From: JAAYCT01 sp964499575 | GTDB taxonomy: Bacteria; Bacillota; Clostridia; Saccharofermentanales; Saccharofermentanaceae | Direction: 5' to 3' | DNA length: 64,000 bases | NCBI GenBank assembly: GCA_964499575.1 | Contig: CAZCLK010000004.1 | Location: 53,396-117,395 of the forward strand | Part shown: positions 36,785 through 45,212 of the stretch, in pieces | Numbering within the stretch: the stretch's first letter is position 1 | How the letters are laid out: every line of letters starts with the position of its first letter | Position numbers and translations under genes: made by a program | Notes under the pieces: generated by a model | What the model was told of the DNA's origin: nothing | Database searches by the model: none | What the model saw: only the letters and a program-made list of their open reading frames with translations

Positions 36785-37768
36785 ATGAATATTAAGGCGA
36801 TTATTCCGGTCGTTATGATTTCAATCCTGCTCGGAGGGTGCCTCGACATTTCAATCCGAAGCCAAGAGGATGACGAGGAAGAAACCTCGTCCGGGGAAAG
36901 CACGGAGTTGAGCACAACGGAGGGTTCGGAGGACTCCGCCCCCGCGACGGAAGTCACCGAACCTTCGGAATCGATGACGGAGGTCACCGAACCTTCGGAA
37001 TCGACGACGGCAGTTTCTACGCAAACCGTCCCCGTACCGACGGTTAACCCGAATGCCGTTGTTTATGACGGAATCACGATCGTTTATGATTTTTTTGAAG
37101 ACGAATGCAATGATGAGGACGATAACACCATACTGGCTTCAGGCTACCTGCAGAATCTGACCGTCGAAATACCGGCGTATCCGGCCGCGGCGGAATTAAT
37201 CAATGAGACTCTCGAGGTGATCCGAGCACAGAATATGGAGACCTACGAGGTCACCTGTCTGGATGCGCAGAACATCTACGATGATTACGGCATGGCCGGA
37301 CTCGTCGGGCCGTATGAGGTCAATGCCGTGGTGGAGCCCGTCTACGTAAGCGACAAGCTGATCAGTTTCTTTGTTTCCGTGTACACATACCTCGGAGGGG
37401 CGCACGGAGGCGTTATCGTCGAAGGGTACACGTTTGATGCGCGCACCGGCGATTATTTGACGTTCAGTGATTTATGCGGTGACCCCGCGGCGTTCGAGCA
37501 TTATGCGCAAACGAATATTATTGCGCAGATTGACACGGTGCCTCCGGAGGACAGAATGGTTTTCGATGATTACGCGACCACGGTTGTTTCGGCTTTTCCC
37601 GGAGCCGCCTGGGTTTTTGCGGATCGCGCCGGAGATACACAGTTCTCGATCACCTATCAGGAGTATGATATTGCGCCCTATGCCGCCGGACTGCCCGGCT
37701 ACGATATCCCGATCACGGATTGCCTATCGTATTTCAACGCATACGGGCAGTCACTGTTTTCCGAATGA
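36785..37768 (+). CDS. Lipoprotein with DUF4163/DUF3298 (RsiV-like) domain
   Basis: A 327-residue lipoprotein. The signal ends in LLGGC (Cys19). A Ser/Thr/Glu-rich linker follows with two copies of a 10-residue unit (TEVTEPSES plus one residue; repeat DNA at about 36952-37011). The C-terminal domain contains YLGGAHGGVIVEGYTFD and the ending YDIAPYAAGLPGYDIPI, hallmarks of the DUF4163-DUF3298 pair found in RsiV-like and surface proteins. DUF3298-type domains bind lysozyme in RsiV, but no sigma factor gene is nearby, so a sensing role here is only a possibility. Confidence 0.85.
   Translation: MNIKAIIPVVMISILLGGCLDISIRSQEDDEEETSSGESTELSTTEGSEDSAPATEVTEPSESMTEVTEPSESTTAVSTQTVPVPTVNPNAVVYDGITIVYDFFEDECNDEDDNTILASGYLQNLTVEIPAYPAAAELINETLEVIRAQNMETYEVTCLDAQNIYDDYGMAGLVGPYEVNAVVEPVYVSDKLISFFVSVYTYLGGAHGGVIVEGYTFDARTGDYLTFSDLCGDPAAFEHYAQTNIIAQIDTVPPEDRMVFDDYATTVVSAFPGAAWVFADRAGDTQFSITYQEYDIAPYAAGLPGYDIPITDCLSYFNAYGQSLFSE
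36952..37011 (+). repeat. Two-copy 30-bp tandem repeat in a lipoprotein linker
   Basis: A 30-base unit occurs twice inside the DUF3298 lipoprotein gene with few differences and encodes the VTEPSES-type repeat. It is in frame, so length change would keep the frame. Confidence 0.6.
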
Positions 37769-37953
37769 CCGGGTCCTGAAGCAGAAACCATCCGGACGCG
37801 AAGTCCAAACTTTGTGATCAAGGTGGATCCATATCCGGACTTATTGGCTGCGGGACGAAGAACATAAACCCTCGAATCCCGGTGCTTCCGGCCCTTTTTA
37901 ATTCCGGGTACATGCCGGCCGCCTTACAGATCCGATTCGTTCAAAATTTCAGA
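37769..37953. other. Intergenic region between two convergent lipoprotein genes
   Basis: This 185-base gap holds a short T-run (CCCTTTTT near 37895) after a weak CCGG/CCGG hairpin, possibly a terminator for the + strand gene. I see no gene, promoter or RNA in it. Confidence 0.4.
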
Positions 37954-38943
37954 TCAGCCCGCGAAAAACTGTGTCCAGTAATATACGCCTTCGTACAAAT
38001 AACAGGAAACCCCGATCATCGTGAAATTAGGGTCCAGTATATTTCTGCGATGCCCTTCGGAAGCCATCCAATCACTCACTACTTCGGACGCGGAAGTTTG
38101 ACCTTTCGCGATATTTTCTCCGGCGGTCCAATAGGAGAGTCCGGATATAGCTTTAAAACAGTCCTCCCCGTTCGGCCTTGTGTGCGACCAATACACCGCG
38201 ATTTCCGGAGACCGGATATTCGCGCCGGCGACCAATTGACTGTTGACGATAAGTGCCGATAAGCCTTCCGCGGCGCGTTCTTCATTGACGAGCAGAATGA
38301 CCTCGTCGGCCATTGACGTCTGATAGGTTCCGGTCGTCGGTACGACAATCGGCGTCGGAGCAGGGGAAACAGTAGGCGTTGCGACAGGCGTAGGGGTTGA
38401 TGTAGGGGGCGGGGAAACAGTAGGTATTGCGGTAGGCTTGGACAGGGTCGTCGGAACGGGTGTCGCGGTAGCCTTTGGAGTTGCGGTGGGCGTAGGTGTT
38501 GATGTAGGGAACGGGGAAGCAGTAGGCTTTGCGGTAGGGTCGGACCGGGTCGTCGGAGTAGTTGTCGCGGTAGCCTTTGGCTCCGCGGTGGGCGTCGGCG
38601 TTGCGGCAGGGGTAGGGAGAGTTGCCGGAGCGGTGGTTAATGGCTCCGATGACTGCGTTACGGACGTCAGAGCCTCCGTCGCATACGATGAAGAGGAAGA
38701 GGGTTCGCCGGCGAGTGTCGAGGGGTTAGGATTACTCGTTTCCTCCTGCCCGGACCCTGAGGATGCACTCCCGATCGTTTCCGCTTCATTCAAGCGTATC
38801 CGGAAATGATCCGTGCCCCAAAACGACTCGCAACCGGAGAAGACGATGGTCAGTAAAAGAAGACAAAGAAGTAAAAGGCAATATCGCGAATGGGGACGGA
38901 GTCGATTGTGATTTGTATGACCGGGATTTATGCGAATTCTCAT
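37954..38943 (-). CDS. CAP-domain (SCP/PR1) lipoprotein with Pro/Thr repeat linker
   Basis: A protein of about 329 residues. A lipoprotein signal (VFSGC) is followed by a Ser-rich region and a long Thr/Pro/Ala-rich linker of near repeats (PTSTPTPTATPKATATP type). A C-terminal CAP domain ends the protein. CAP features are LLVNEERAAEGLSAL, YWSHTRPNGEDCF, AGENIAKGQTSASEV and WMASEGHRRNILDPNFTMIGVS, matching YkwD-like proteins of unknown enzymatic role. The ATG at 38943 follows GAGG better than the one at 38958. Convergent with the DUF3298 lipoprotein gene. The repeats make 38340-38640 low-complexity DNA. Confidence 0.9.
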   Translation of the reverse strand: MRIRINPGHTNHNRLRPHSRYCLLLLCLLLLTIVFSGCESFWGTDHFRIRLNEAETIGSASSGSGQEETSNPNPSTLAGEPSSSSSYATEALTSVTQSSEPLTTAPATLPTPAATPTPTAEPKATATTTPTTRSDPTAKPTASPFPTSTPTPTATPKATATPVPTTLSKPTAIPTVSPPPTSTPTPVATPTVSPAPTPIVVPTTGTYQTSMADEVILLVNEERAAEGLSALIVNSQLVAGANIRSPEIAVYWSHTRPNGEDCFKAISGLSYWTAGENIAKGQTSASEVVSDWMASEGHRRNILDPNFTMIGVSCYLYEGVYYWTQFFAG

Positions 38944-38981
38944 CAAAATCGTCCTCATATTGGAAGTCAGCGTACACTTTC

Positions 38982-39011
38982 ATTATACTATGTGAATCGG
39001 TGATTTGTCGC
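38982..39011 (-). promoter_or_regulatory. Promoter of the CAP-domain gene
   Basis: On the minus strand TATAAT (38982-38987) is preceded 18 bases away by GCGACA (39006-39011). It overlaps the end of the upstream GNAT gene and lies about 40 bases before the start at 38943. Confidence 0.5.
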
Positions 39012-39645
39012 GTCGATCCTTGCCGATCCCCGGCGTTGTGTCGCTCGTGATCCTGATCGGACTTGCGGCCGCAAACGAAATCTCCAAGCAAAAAGGCGAA
39101 CGTCTGTCGGCGAGGTAGGCAATCTCCAAAGTCTCGTTCCGGCGCACGCGATACAAAAAATGCGGCATGTCGATTCCGCGGTAATGTTTAACGAAATATT
39201 CGGTGCAAAACATCCCGAGCCGCTTGGCGACGGCGATCGAAGACCTGTTCGTACAACGGATGATCGCGAAAAGCTCTTCGGCGCCGAGCGTCGAAAACGC
39301 GTACTCCTTACACGCCGCCGCGGCTTCCGCCGCATAGCCCCGATGCCAGTACTCTTTGAGAAACAGGTAACCAACCTCCAGAAGATTCTCTCCGAGCGGT
39401 GTTTGATAAGTCAACCCGCACTGTCCGATCATCCGGCCGGTTTCCTTGAGAACAACCGCCCAGAGTCCGAAGCCGTATTCGCGGTAACGCGACAACGCGC
39501 GATCCAGCCACCCCCGGACTTCTTCTTCCGAAAAAGCGCCGTTATACGCGTACATAACCTCGTCGTCCGTTAAGATCGCGCGAAGCGTCGGAAGATCTTC
39601 CGGGGTCATTTCGCGCAAACGGAGGCGATCTGTCTCAAGAATCAT
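38983..39645 (-). CDS. GNAT N-acetyltransferase (RimJ/RimL-like)
   Basis: A 220-residue acyl-CoA-dependent acetyltransferase. It has ETDRLRLREM at the N-terminus, the GQCGL beta-strand region, the acetyl-CoA loop YWHRGYAAEAAAA and the following NRSSIAVAKRLGM helix, all typical of the GNAT_3/RimJ group. The substrate is unknown. Of three in-frame starts, ATG 39645 is best placed 8 bases after AAGGAG. About 45 C-terminal residues exceed the domain and lack similarity. It follows the other GNAT gene by 12 bases. Confidence 0.87.
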   Translation of the reverse strand: MILETDRLRLREMTPEDLPTLRAILTDDEVMYAYNGAFSEEEVRGWLDRALSRYREYGFGLWAVVLKETGRMIGQCGLTYQTPLGENLLEVGYLFLKEYWHRGYAAEAAAACKEYAFSTLGAEELFAIIRCTNRSSIAVAKRLGMFCTEYFVKHYRGIDMPHFLYRVRRNETLEIAYLADRRSPFCLEISFAAASPIRITSDTTPGIGKDRRDKSPIHIV

Positions 39646-39657
39646 TTCCATCACTCC

Positions 39658-40149
39658 TTATGTTGCCGAAGCCGGCGGCACCGGATGAATCACATAATGC
39701 ATATATCGGTCGTTCGTCCGGAAACCGCACTTTTGATAAAGCGGAAAACCGTCCTCCGTCGCGTCCAAGTCCACCTTATCGACGCCGTGTTCTTTTGCGT
39801 ATTCCAAAATGAAATCCATCAGCGCGCGCCCCAGACCCCGCCTGCGATAAGGCTTTCGCGTGTAGAAATTCAGAACATGGCCGATTTTTCGGGGCTTTTC
39901 GCAAGCGATCGGCGGATAATCGTAGAAAAGAAGCGCGGCGGTGCAGACGATTTGTCCGTCCGCCTCGCCGAAAAAAGCCGTATACTGACCTTGCGCCGCT
40001 TTTTCGCGAAAATACCCGACAGATCCCTGCTCAATGGTATTGAGTCGCTCCGGACCGTATTCCGGACGGAATTCCCGAACGAACTCCATGCGAAGCTTCA
40101 GTAACAGTTCGAGTTCGTCTTCTCCGGCAACGCGAAAAACACAATCCAT
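39658..40149 (-). CDS. GNAT N-acetyltransferase
   Basis: A 163-residue GNAT-fold protein. Its acetyl-CoA segment YRRRGLGRALMDFILEYA matches the Q/R-x-x-G-x-G/A signature, and KVDLDATEDGFPLYQKCGF is the usual C-terminal strand-helix. It is first in a two-gene minus-strand operon, with GGAGGG before the ATG. Substrate unknown. Confidence 0.9.
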   Translation of the reverse strand: MDCVFRVAGEDELELLLKLRMEFVREFRPEYGPERLNTIEQGSVGYFREKAAQGQYTAFFGEADGQIVCTAALLFYDYPPIACEKPRKIGHVLNFYTRKPYRRRGLGRALMDFILEYAKEHGVDKVDLDATEDGFPLYQKCGFRTNDRYMHYVIHPVPPASAT

Positions 40150-40179
40150 ACCGAGTCCCTCCCCGTGCTTTATTGATTC

Positions 40180-40207
40180 AGTATAAGACTTTTACGGGAA
40201 ATGTGAA
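40180..40207 (-). promoter_or_regulatory. Promoter of the two GNAT genes (minus strand)
   Basis: On the minus strand TTCACA (40202-40207) and TATACT (40180-40185) are 16 bases apart, 31 bases before the start codon at 40149. It is divergent from the + strand promoter at 40215. Confidence 0.6.
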
Positions 40208-40214
40208 TCCGGTT

Positions 40215-40243
40215 TTGCGGATTGCGCGGGGGACTGTTATACT
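40215..40243 (+). promoter_or_regulatory. Promoter of the GH3-radical SAM cluster
   Basis: TTGCGG (40215-40220) and TATACT (40238-40243) are 17 bases apart, about 64 bases before the first gene. It probably drives the whole 40307-46239 operon since all its genes overlap or lie within about 15 bases. Confidence 0.65.
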
Positions 40244-40306
40244 TCGAATGACGGAGTGATGTATTTTGCGTGATCCGTCGAGTTGACGGAGAGGACATCG
40301 GGACGT

Positions 40307-41011
40307 ATGCAGCTGGATGGACGTGTCATTCAAAGATCGGACCTGAACGGAAACCAAATTCATTCCATGTTCTCGCTGATGAACGAATTTTACGACAACG
40401 TGAGCATGGATGTTTTTCGAAAAGATCTTGACGATAAGGATTATTGCCTCCTGCTTCATAATGAGGCCGGGGATATCGTCGGGTTTACGACGCAGAAGAT
40501 CATGTCGTTTGAGCTTCGCGGAGCGCCCGTCCACGGAGTCTTTTCCGGGGATACCATCATTCACCGGGATTACTGGGGAAGTCTTGAAATGTACGTCGTT
40601 TTCGCGCGGTTTTTTTTCGCGCTGGCGAAGGAATACCCCTGCTTCTATTGGTTTTTGATTTCCAAGGGCTATAAAACATACCGTATGCTTCCGGTTTTTT
40701 TCAAAGAGTTTTATCCTTCGTATAAGCAGGCGGTTCCGCCGCATCTGAAGGCGATCATGGACGCCTACGCCTCGCTTCTTTATCCGGAGGAATACAATCC
40801 GAAAACCGGTGTGATCGAGTATTCTTCGGTGAAGGACAAACTTAAGGACGGCGTTGCCGACATCACCGGAAAGGAACTTCGGAACCCCGACATCCGGTTC
40901 TTTATCGAAGCGAATCCGGACTATAGAAAGGGTAACGACCTCGTCTGTCTGGCGCGCCTGGACGAGGGCAGTCTCCAGCCCCGGGCCCGCGCGCTCCTTT
41001 TCGGGGAGTAG
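40307..41011 (+). CDS. GNAT-fold-like protein of unknown function
   Basis: A protein of about 234 residues with weak GNAT-like features: a beta-rich start, GDIVGFTTQKI, GVFSGDTIIHRDYWGS in the position of the acyl-CoA loop, and WFLISKGYKTYRMLPVFFKEF. The classic Q/R-x-x-G-x-G/A loop is missing, so acetyl transfer is not assured; an N-acyl amino acid synthase-like role is possible. The start ATG 40307 is preferred to a TTG at 40283 because of codon type; GGAGAGG lies 12 bases upstream. It is the first gene of the GH3 cluster and ends 3 bases before the next. Confidence 0.72.
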   Translation: MQLDGRVIQRSDLNGNQIHSMFSLMNEFYDNVSMDVFRKDLDDKDYCLLLHNEAGDIVGFTTQKIMSFELRGAPVHGVFSGDTIIHRDYWGSLEMYVVFARFFFALAKEYPCFYWFLISKGYKTYRMLPVFFKEFYPSYKQAVPPHLKAIMDAYASLLYPEEYNPKTGVIEYSSVKDKLKDGVADITGKELRNPDIRFFIEANPDYRKGNDLVCLARLDEGSLQPRARALLFGE

Positions 41012-41014
41012 AAC

Positions 41015-42535
41015 ATGCCGCTTGGTTGCTATCTGGTAAACAGTTTTCTCTGTGCCCTTTACGGGAAGGATTATCGCAGGATCAAGCGCCTGTCCGATGT
41101 CCGAAAAGTGCAGGAAGACAAGCTCTTTTCTATTCTCTTTGATAACCGGGGAACCGGATACGGCCGGAAATACGGCTTTTCCGGAATCAATTCCGTCGAA
41201 GAGTTCCGACGTGCCGTGCCGCTCACCGTATATGAAGATTACGAAAAGAGCATCGAAAAGATCAGCGCCGGAGAAAAAAACGTCCTGACCGCGGAAGACG
41301 TACGGATGCTCGAACGTACAAGCGGATCGACCTCGGCTTCGAAATTGATTCCATACACACGAGGGCTTCGGGAGGATTTCGGGTACGGTCTGCGCCCGTG
41401 GATTTATGATCTGTATACGAGTCAGCCCGGGATAAAAAACGGCAAAAGCTATTGGTCCGTCACCCCGGTTCTCAGCCGGAAACGCTACTCCCCGGGCGGC
41501 ATCCCGATCGGATTTGACGACGACAGTCAGTATTTCGGTGCGCTTGAGGCGAAGCTGTTCGACCTGATCTTCGCGGTCGGAAAGGATGTCGCCCATTCAA
41601 AGGACATGGAGGAATTCTATAAAAGGACCTCTGCCGAGCTTCTTTCGTGCCGGCATTTGAGCCTGATTTCCGTCTGGAACCCGACGTATCTGATCCTGAT
41701 TCTCGATTACATGAAAGATCACGCGGAGGCGCTTCTTTCTTTGATCCCCGCGCGGCGCAGTAAAAAAATCCGCGAGCGGCTCCTCCAAGGCGATTTTTGC
41801 GCCGTATGGCCGCGCCTGCGCTTAATCAGCTGTTGGGCGGATGCCAACGCGAAAAGATACGCGGAGACGCTTCAAGGGCTGTTTCCGGGCGTTTCCGTCC
41901 AACCCAAGGGGCTTCTTTCCACCGAAGGATTTATTTCTTTTCCCCTTTCTTCCGCGGAGGGTGCGGTCTTGAGCGTTTATTCGCATTACTTTGAGTTCAT
42001 ATCCCTTGAAGACGACCGGATATACGGTGCCCATGAAATCGAGCAAGGCCGCCGGTATGAGGTGGTGATGACAACCTCCGGAGGCCTCTATCGGTACCGC
42101 CTGAGCGATGTCGTTGAGGTGACGGGGTTTTTCGGACAAATTCCCACACTCCGGTTTGTAGGGAAAAGAGATCTTGTATCCGATCTTTTCGGCGAGAAAC
42201 TCAACGCGGTCTTTGTGCAAAATTCGCTCGATGCCATGAAGACGGAAGCGGAGTTTCTGATGGTCGCGCCGGCGGTCGACCGGTACGTACTTTTCGTAAA
42301 GTCGGACCGACCGGTTACGAATCCCGATATGGCGTTTCGGGCAAATTTCCACTATGATTACTGCAGAAAACTCGGACAGCTCAAGGAGATGCGGATCTTT
42401 CGGCTGACGGGAGATCCTATTAGAGAATACCTTGACGAATGCGTTAAACGCGGCCAAAAACTCGGCGATATCAAGCCGCCGATCCTATCTTTAACAGACG
42501 GCTGGGAAAATATTTTCAAAGGAGACTACGAATGA
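41015..42535 (+). CDS. GH3-family acyl-adenylate amide synthetase
   Basis: A 506-residue protein of the GH3 family (auxin-responsive promoter-type; adenylating acyl-acid amido synthetases of the ANL superfamily). The phosphate loop is at ERTSGSTSASK (residues 100-110). LLSTEGFISFP occupies the A5 position, GLYRYRLSDVVEVTGFFG the A7 position, and LRFVGKRD followed by GEKLN the A8 position. Plant members link acids such as indoleacetate to amino acids. Bacterial members are few and mostly unstudied. It is coupled to the downstream radical SAM gene by an ATGA overlap. Expected chemistry is ATP-dependent acid activation and transfer to an amine or other nucleophile. Confidence 0.87.
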   Translation: MPLGCYLVNSFLCALYGKDYRRIKRLSDVRKVQEDKLFSILFDNRGTGYGRKYGFSGINSVEEFRRAVPLTVYEDYEKSIEKISAGEKNVLTAEDVRMLERTSGSTSASKLIPYTRGLREDFGYGLRPWIYDLYTSQPGIKNGKSYWSVTPVLSRKRYSPGGIPIGFDDDSQYFGALEAKLFDLIFAVGKDVAHSKDMEEFYKRTSAELLSCRHLSLISVWNPTYLILILDYMKDHAEALLSLIPARRSKKIRERLLQGDFCAVWPRLRLISCWADANAKRYAETLQGLFPGVSVQPKGLLSTEGFISFPLSSAEGAVLSVYSHYFEFISLEDDRIYGAHEIEQGRRYEVVMTTSGGLYRYRLSDVVEVTGFFGQIPTLRFVGKRDLVSDLFGEKLNAVFVQNSLDAMKTEAEFLMVAPAVDRYVLFVKSDRPVTNPDMAFRANFHYDYCRKLGQLKEMRIFRLTGDPIREYLDECVKRGQKLGDIKPPILSLTDGWENIFKGDYE

Positions 42536-43866
42536 AGATCGCTTTACTGGCCCCTGCGGGCGCGATGCACCGTTATTCCGGGAGTTTCGGAAGGTCGCTT
42601 CATTACGCGCCCCTGACATTGACTACGCTCGCCGCCCTCGTCCCGGAAGAACTCGAGGCGGAGGTGACGATCTATGACGAGACGGCCGGCAAAATTCCTC
42701 TCGACCTTCGGGCGGATATCATCGGGATCACCTGTATCACGGGAAGCGCCCCGCGTTGCTACGCGTACGCGGATTATTTTCGAAAAAAAGGGATCACGGT
42801 GGTCATGGGCGGGGTTCACCCGAGCATGCTTCCCGATGAAGCGGCACAACACGCGGATTCCGTGATGGTCGGCTTTACGGAGCAGACATTTCCGCAGATG
42901 CTCCGGGACTTTCAGAACCGTTGCCTCAAGAGCCGGTATAATCAGAACGTCGATTTTTCGATCGAAAACCGCCCGATTCCGCGGCGCGAACTTCTCGACA
43001 AGAAAAAATACGTCATCACCAACACGGTCGAGGCGGTCCGCGGATGCTCTTTACCGTGCACCTTCTGTGCTTTTCCCGCCGCATTCGGCCGGACGGTATA
43101 TAAACGCCCCGTCCGGGAGGTTGTTTCCGAGATTGAACAGCTTCCCTCAAAAACGGTCCTGTTTCCGGATATCAATCTGATCGCGGACAGAAACTACGCC
43201 ATCGAACTGTTTACGGCGCTGATCCCGCTTAAGATCATGTGGGTCGGGCTCGCGACATCGTCGGTCGGCATGGATAACGAGTTGATCGAAGTGTTCCGGA
43301 GAAGCGGCTGTAAAGGCCTTCTGATCGGCTTCGAGTCGGTTTGCCAGGAGTCTCAGAGCTATGTCCGTAAGGGCGTAAATGCTGTTTCCGGCTACGAGGA
43401 ACTGATGAAGAAACTCCACGCGAGCGGTATCCTCGTTCAGGGGTGCTTTGCCTTCGGAAGCGACGGGGAGGACACGACTGTGTTCGAACGGACGGTCGAA
43501 CTCATCCAAAAGATCAAGATCGATCTGCCCCGGTACTCGATCCTGACCCCGTTTCCCAGAACCCAACTTTTCGATCAGCTCGAAAAAGAAGGTCGGATCA
43601 TCGAACACGATTGGGCGATGTACGACGTCGAGCACTGTGTGTTCACGCCCGCGCTGATGACCCGGGAAGAACTTGAAGAGGGAATTACGTGGGCGTGGAA
43701 AGAGACATACAAGATGCTCTCGATCGCGGAGCGACTCGCCCACAGGAAAAACCATCTGTGGCTCTCCTTTCCGACCAATCTCGGGTATCGCGGATATGCC
43801 GCCAAATACGCGCGGTTCAGTAGGGAAGTCATGTGCGATAACTCGGATATTCCGGTTCTTTTGTAA
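42532..43866 (+). CDS. B12-binding-type radical SAM protein 1
   Basis: A 444-residue enzyme. The N-terminal part (to ~150) is a cobalamin-binding-like Rossmann domain (ADIIGITCITGSAPR, VVMGGVHPSMLPDEA). It lacks the classical D-x-H-x2-G motif, as do many of this class. The radical SAM core follows with the iron-sulfur motif C172-x3-C176-x2-C179 (CSLPCTFC) and the GFESV segment. The family includes methyltransferases, oxygen-independent cyclases and lipid-modifying enzymes such as HpnR/HpnJ. Start ATGA overlaps the GH3 gene; 14 bases separate it from the next. Confidence 0.9.
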   Translation: MKIALLAPAGAMHRYSGSFGRSLHYAPLTLTTLAALVPEELEAEVTIYDETAGKIPLDLRADIIGITCITGSAPRCYAYADYFRKKGITVVMGGVHPSMLPDEAAQHADSVMVGFTEQTFPQMLRDFQNRCLKSRYNQNVDFSIENRPIPRRELLDKKKYVITNTVEAVRGCSLPCTFCAFPAAFGRTVYKRPVREVVSEIEQLPSKTVLFPDINLIADRNYAIELFTALIPLKIMWVGLATSSVGMDNELIEVFRRSGCKGLLIGFESVCQESQSYVRKGVNAVSGYEELMKKLHASGILVQGCFAFGSDGEDTTVFERTVELIQKIKIDLPRYSILTPFPRTQLFDQLEKEGRIIEHDWAMYDVEHCVFTPALMTREELEEGITWAWKETYKMLSIAERLAHRKNHLWLSFPTNLGYRGYAAKYARFSREVMCDNSDIPVLL

Positions 43867-43880
43867 AGGAAACTGCGTAG

Positions 43881-45212
43881 ATGAAATTGCTTTTTATCCT
43901 TCCGGCGATCGGTAAAAAACCCGGGAAAAAATACATCGGGACCTGGAAGATGGAACCGTATACGATCGCGGTCTTGAAAGCGCTCACACCGGCGGACGTG
44001 GAGACCTTTCTTTTTGACGACCGCATCGAATGCATCGACTATGAAATCGACGTCGATCTGGTCGCGATTTCGGTCGAGACGTACACGGCGAAAAGAAGTT
44101 ACCGGATCGCGGAGGAATTCAGGAAGCGCGGCCGAAAGGTCGTCATGGGCGGCTATCACGTTACGCTTCTTCCGCAGGAAGCCGCGGAATATGCCGACAG
44201 CATCGTCACCGGTAACGCCGAAGGCGTGTGGGACCGGGTGATTTCGGATTTTCGGGAAGGCCGGATGAAAGCGCGGTATGACGGCGGCTTCTCGTATACC
44301 GGTCGGATTCCCGACAAGAGCATTTTCGAGGGCAAAAAATACCTGCCCGTATCTTTGGTGGAGACCGGGCGCGGGTGTTGTCATACCTGCGAATTCTGCG
44401 CGATTTCCAAGTATTACGGAGGGAAATATTACCGGCGGGATCACGAATGTATCCTTGCTGAGGTGGAGAGATCCGAACACAAGATCCACTTTTTGGTCGA
44501 CGACAATCTTTTCGCCGACAAGAAAAACGCGATGAGCCTTTTTACGGAACTGACCCCGCATAAAATCACGTGGGCCGGACAGGGGACGCTTTCAATGGCG
44601 AGGGATCCGGCGCTCCTCAAGGCAATGAAAAAAAGCGGGTGCGAGTTGATCCTGATCGGTTTTGAAAGCCTGAACAGCGATAACCTTTCGCAGATGAATA
44701 AGTCCTTCAACGCGGCGGCCGGCGAGCGCGATGAGCTGGTGAAGCGGATCCATGACGCGGGGATCGGAATCTATTCGACGTTTATTTTCGGATACGACCA
44801 TGATACCGAGCGGACGTTTGACGAAACGGTATCCTTCGCGCTCAAGCACCGTTTCTATACGTCGGCCTTCAATCATCTCCTGCCTTTCCCCGGAACACCT
44901 CTCTACGAGCGATTTAAAAGCGAGGGGCGACTCCTTTACGATAAATGGTGGCTCGAGGAAGGATACCGGTACGGCGAATTGGCCTTTCAGCCCAAAAACA
45001 TGACGCCCGGGAAATTGAGCGAACTGTGCAGACAGGCGAGAAAGGAATTTTCCTCGGCCGGAGCGGTGATGAAAAGGGGCCTGGCGTCCATGCGGCGCTC
45101 GAGCCCTTTGATGTGGTCGCTTTTCTGGGCGATGAACCTTCGTCTGGGCGAAGAGATTGACGAGAAAATGAATGTACCGATCGGAGAGAATTTAGATGCT
45201 ATGCCAAAATAA
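43881..45212 (+). CDS. B12-binding-type radical SAM protein 2
   Basis: A 443-residue homologue of the preceding enzyme. The N-terminal domain has VVMGGYHVTLLPQEAAEY. The radical SAM motif is C166-x3-C170-x2-C173 within GRGCCHTCEFCAI, with an additional Cys167. The FLVDDNLFADKKNA segment and the IGFESLNSDNL region follow. The two proteins have the same layout and probably arose by duplication, but diverged. They may act in sequence on one substrate. Its end overlaps the downstream gene by 17 bases. Confidence 0.9.
   Translation: MKLLFILPAIGKKPGKKYIGTWKMEPYTIAVLKALTPADVETFLFDDRIECIDYEIDVDLVAISVETYTAKRSYRIAEEFRKRGRKVVMGGYHVTLLPQEAAEYADSIVTGNAEGVWDRVISDFREGRMKARYDGGFSYTGRIPDKSIFEGKKYLPVSLVETGRGCCHTCEFCAISKYYGGKYYRRDHECILAEVERSEHKIHFLVDDNLFADKKNAMSLFTELTPHKITWAGQGTLSMARDPALLKAMKKSGCELILIGFESLNSDNLSQMNKSFNAAAGERDELVKRIHDAGIGIYSTFIFGYDHDTERTFDETVSFALKHRFYTSAFNHLLPFPGTPLYERFKSEGRLLYDKWWLEEGYRYGELAFQPKNMTPGKLSELCRQARKEFSSAGAVMKRGLASMRRSSPLMWSLFWAMNLRLGEEIDEKMNVPIGENLDAMPK

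Noticed and set aside
38340..38640. Repeated units resembling a CRISPR-like or minisatellite array
   Set aside because: They encode the Thr/Pro linker of the CAP-domain lipoprotein; units vary in length, there are no unique spacers, and no cas genes occur in the window.
40178..41596. Open frame of 472 codons on the minus strand opposite the GH3 cluster
   Set aside because: Antisense to the GNAT-like and GH3 genes, whose families are recognised; no motif or ribosome binding site in the shadow frame.
43575..44561. Open frame of 328 codons on the minus strand
   Set aside because: Antisense to the two radical SAM genes; sequence is composition-driven with no domain.
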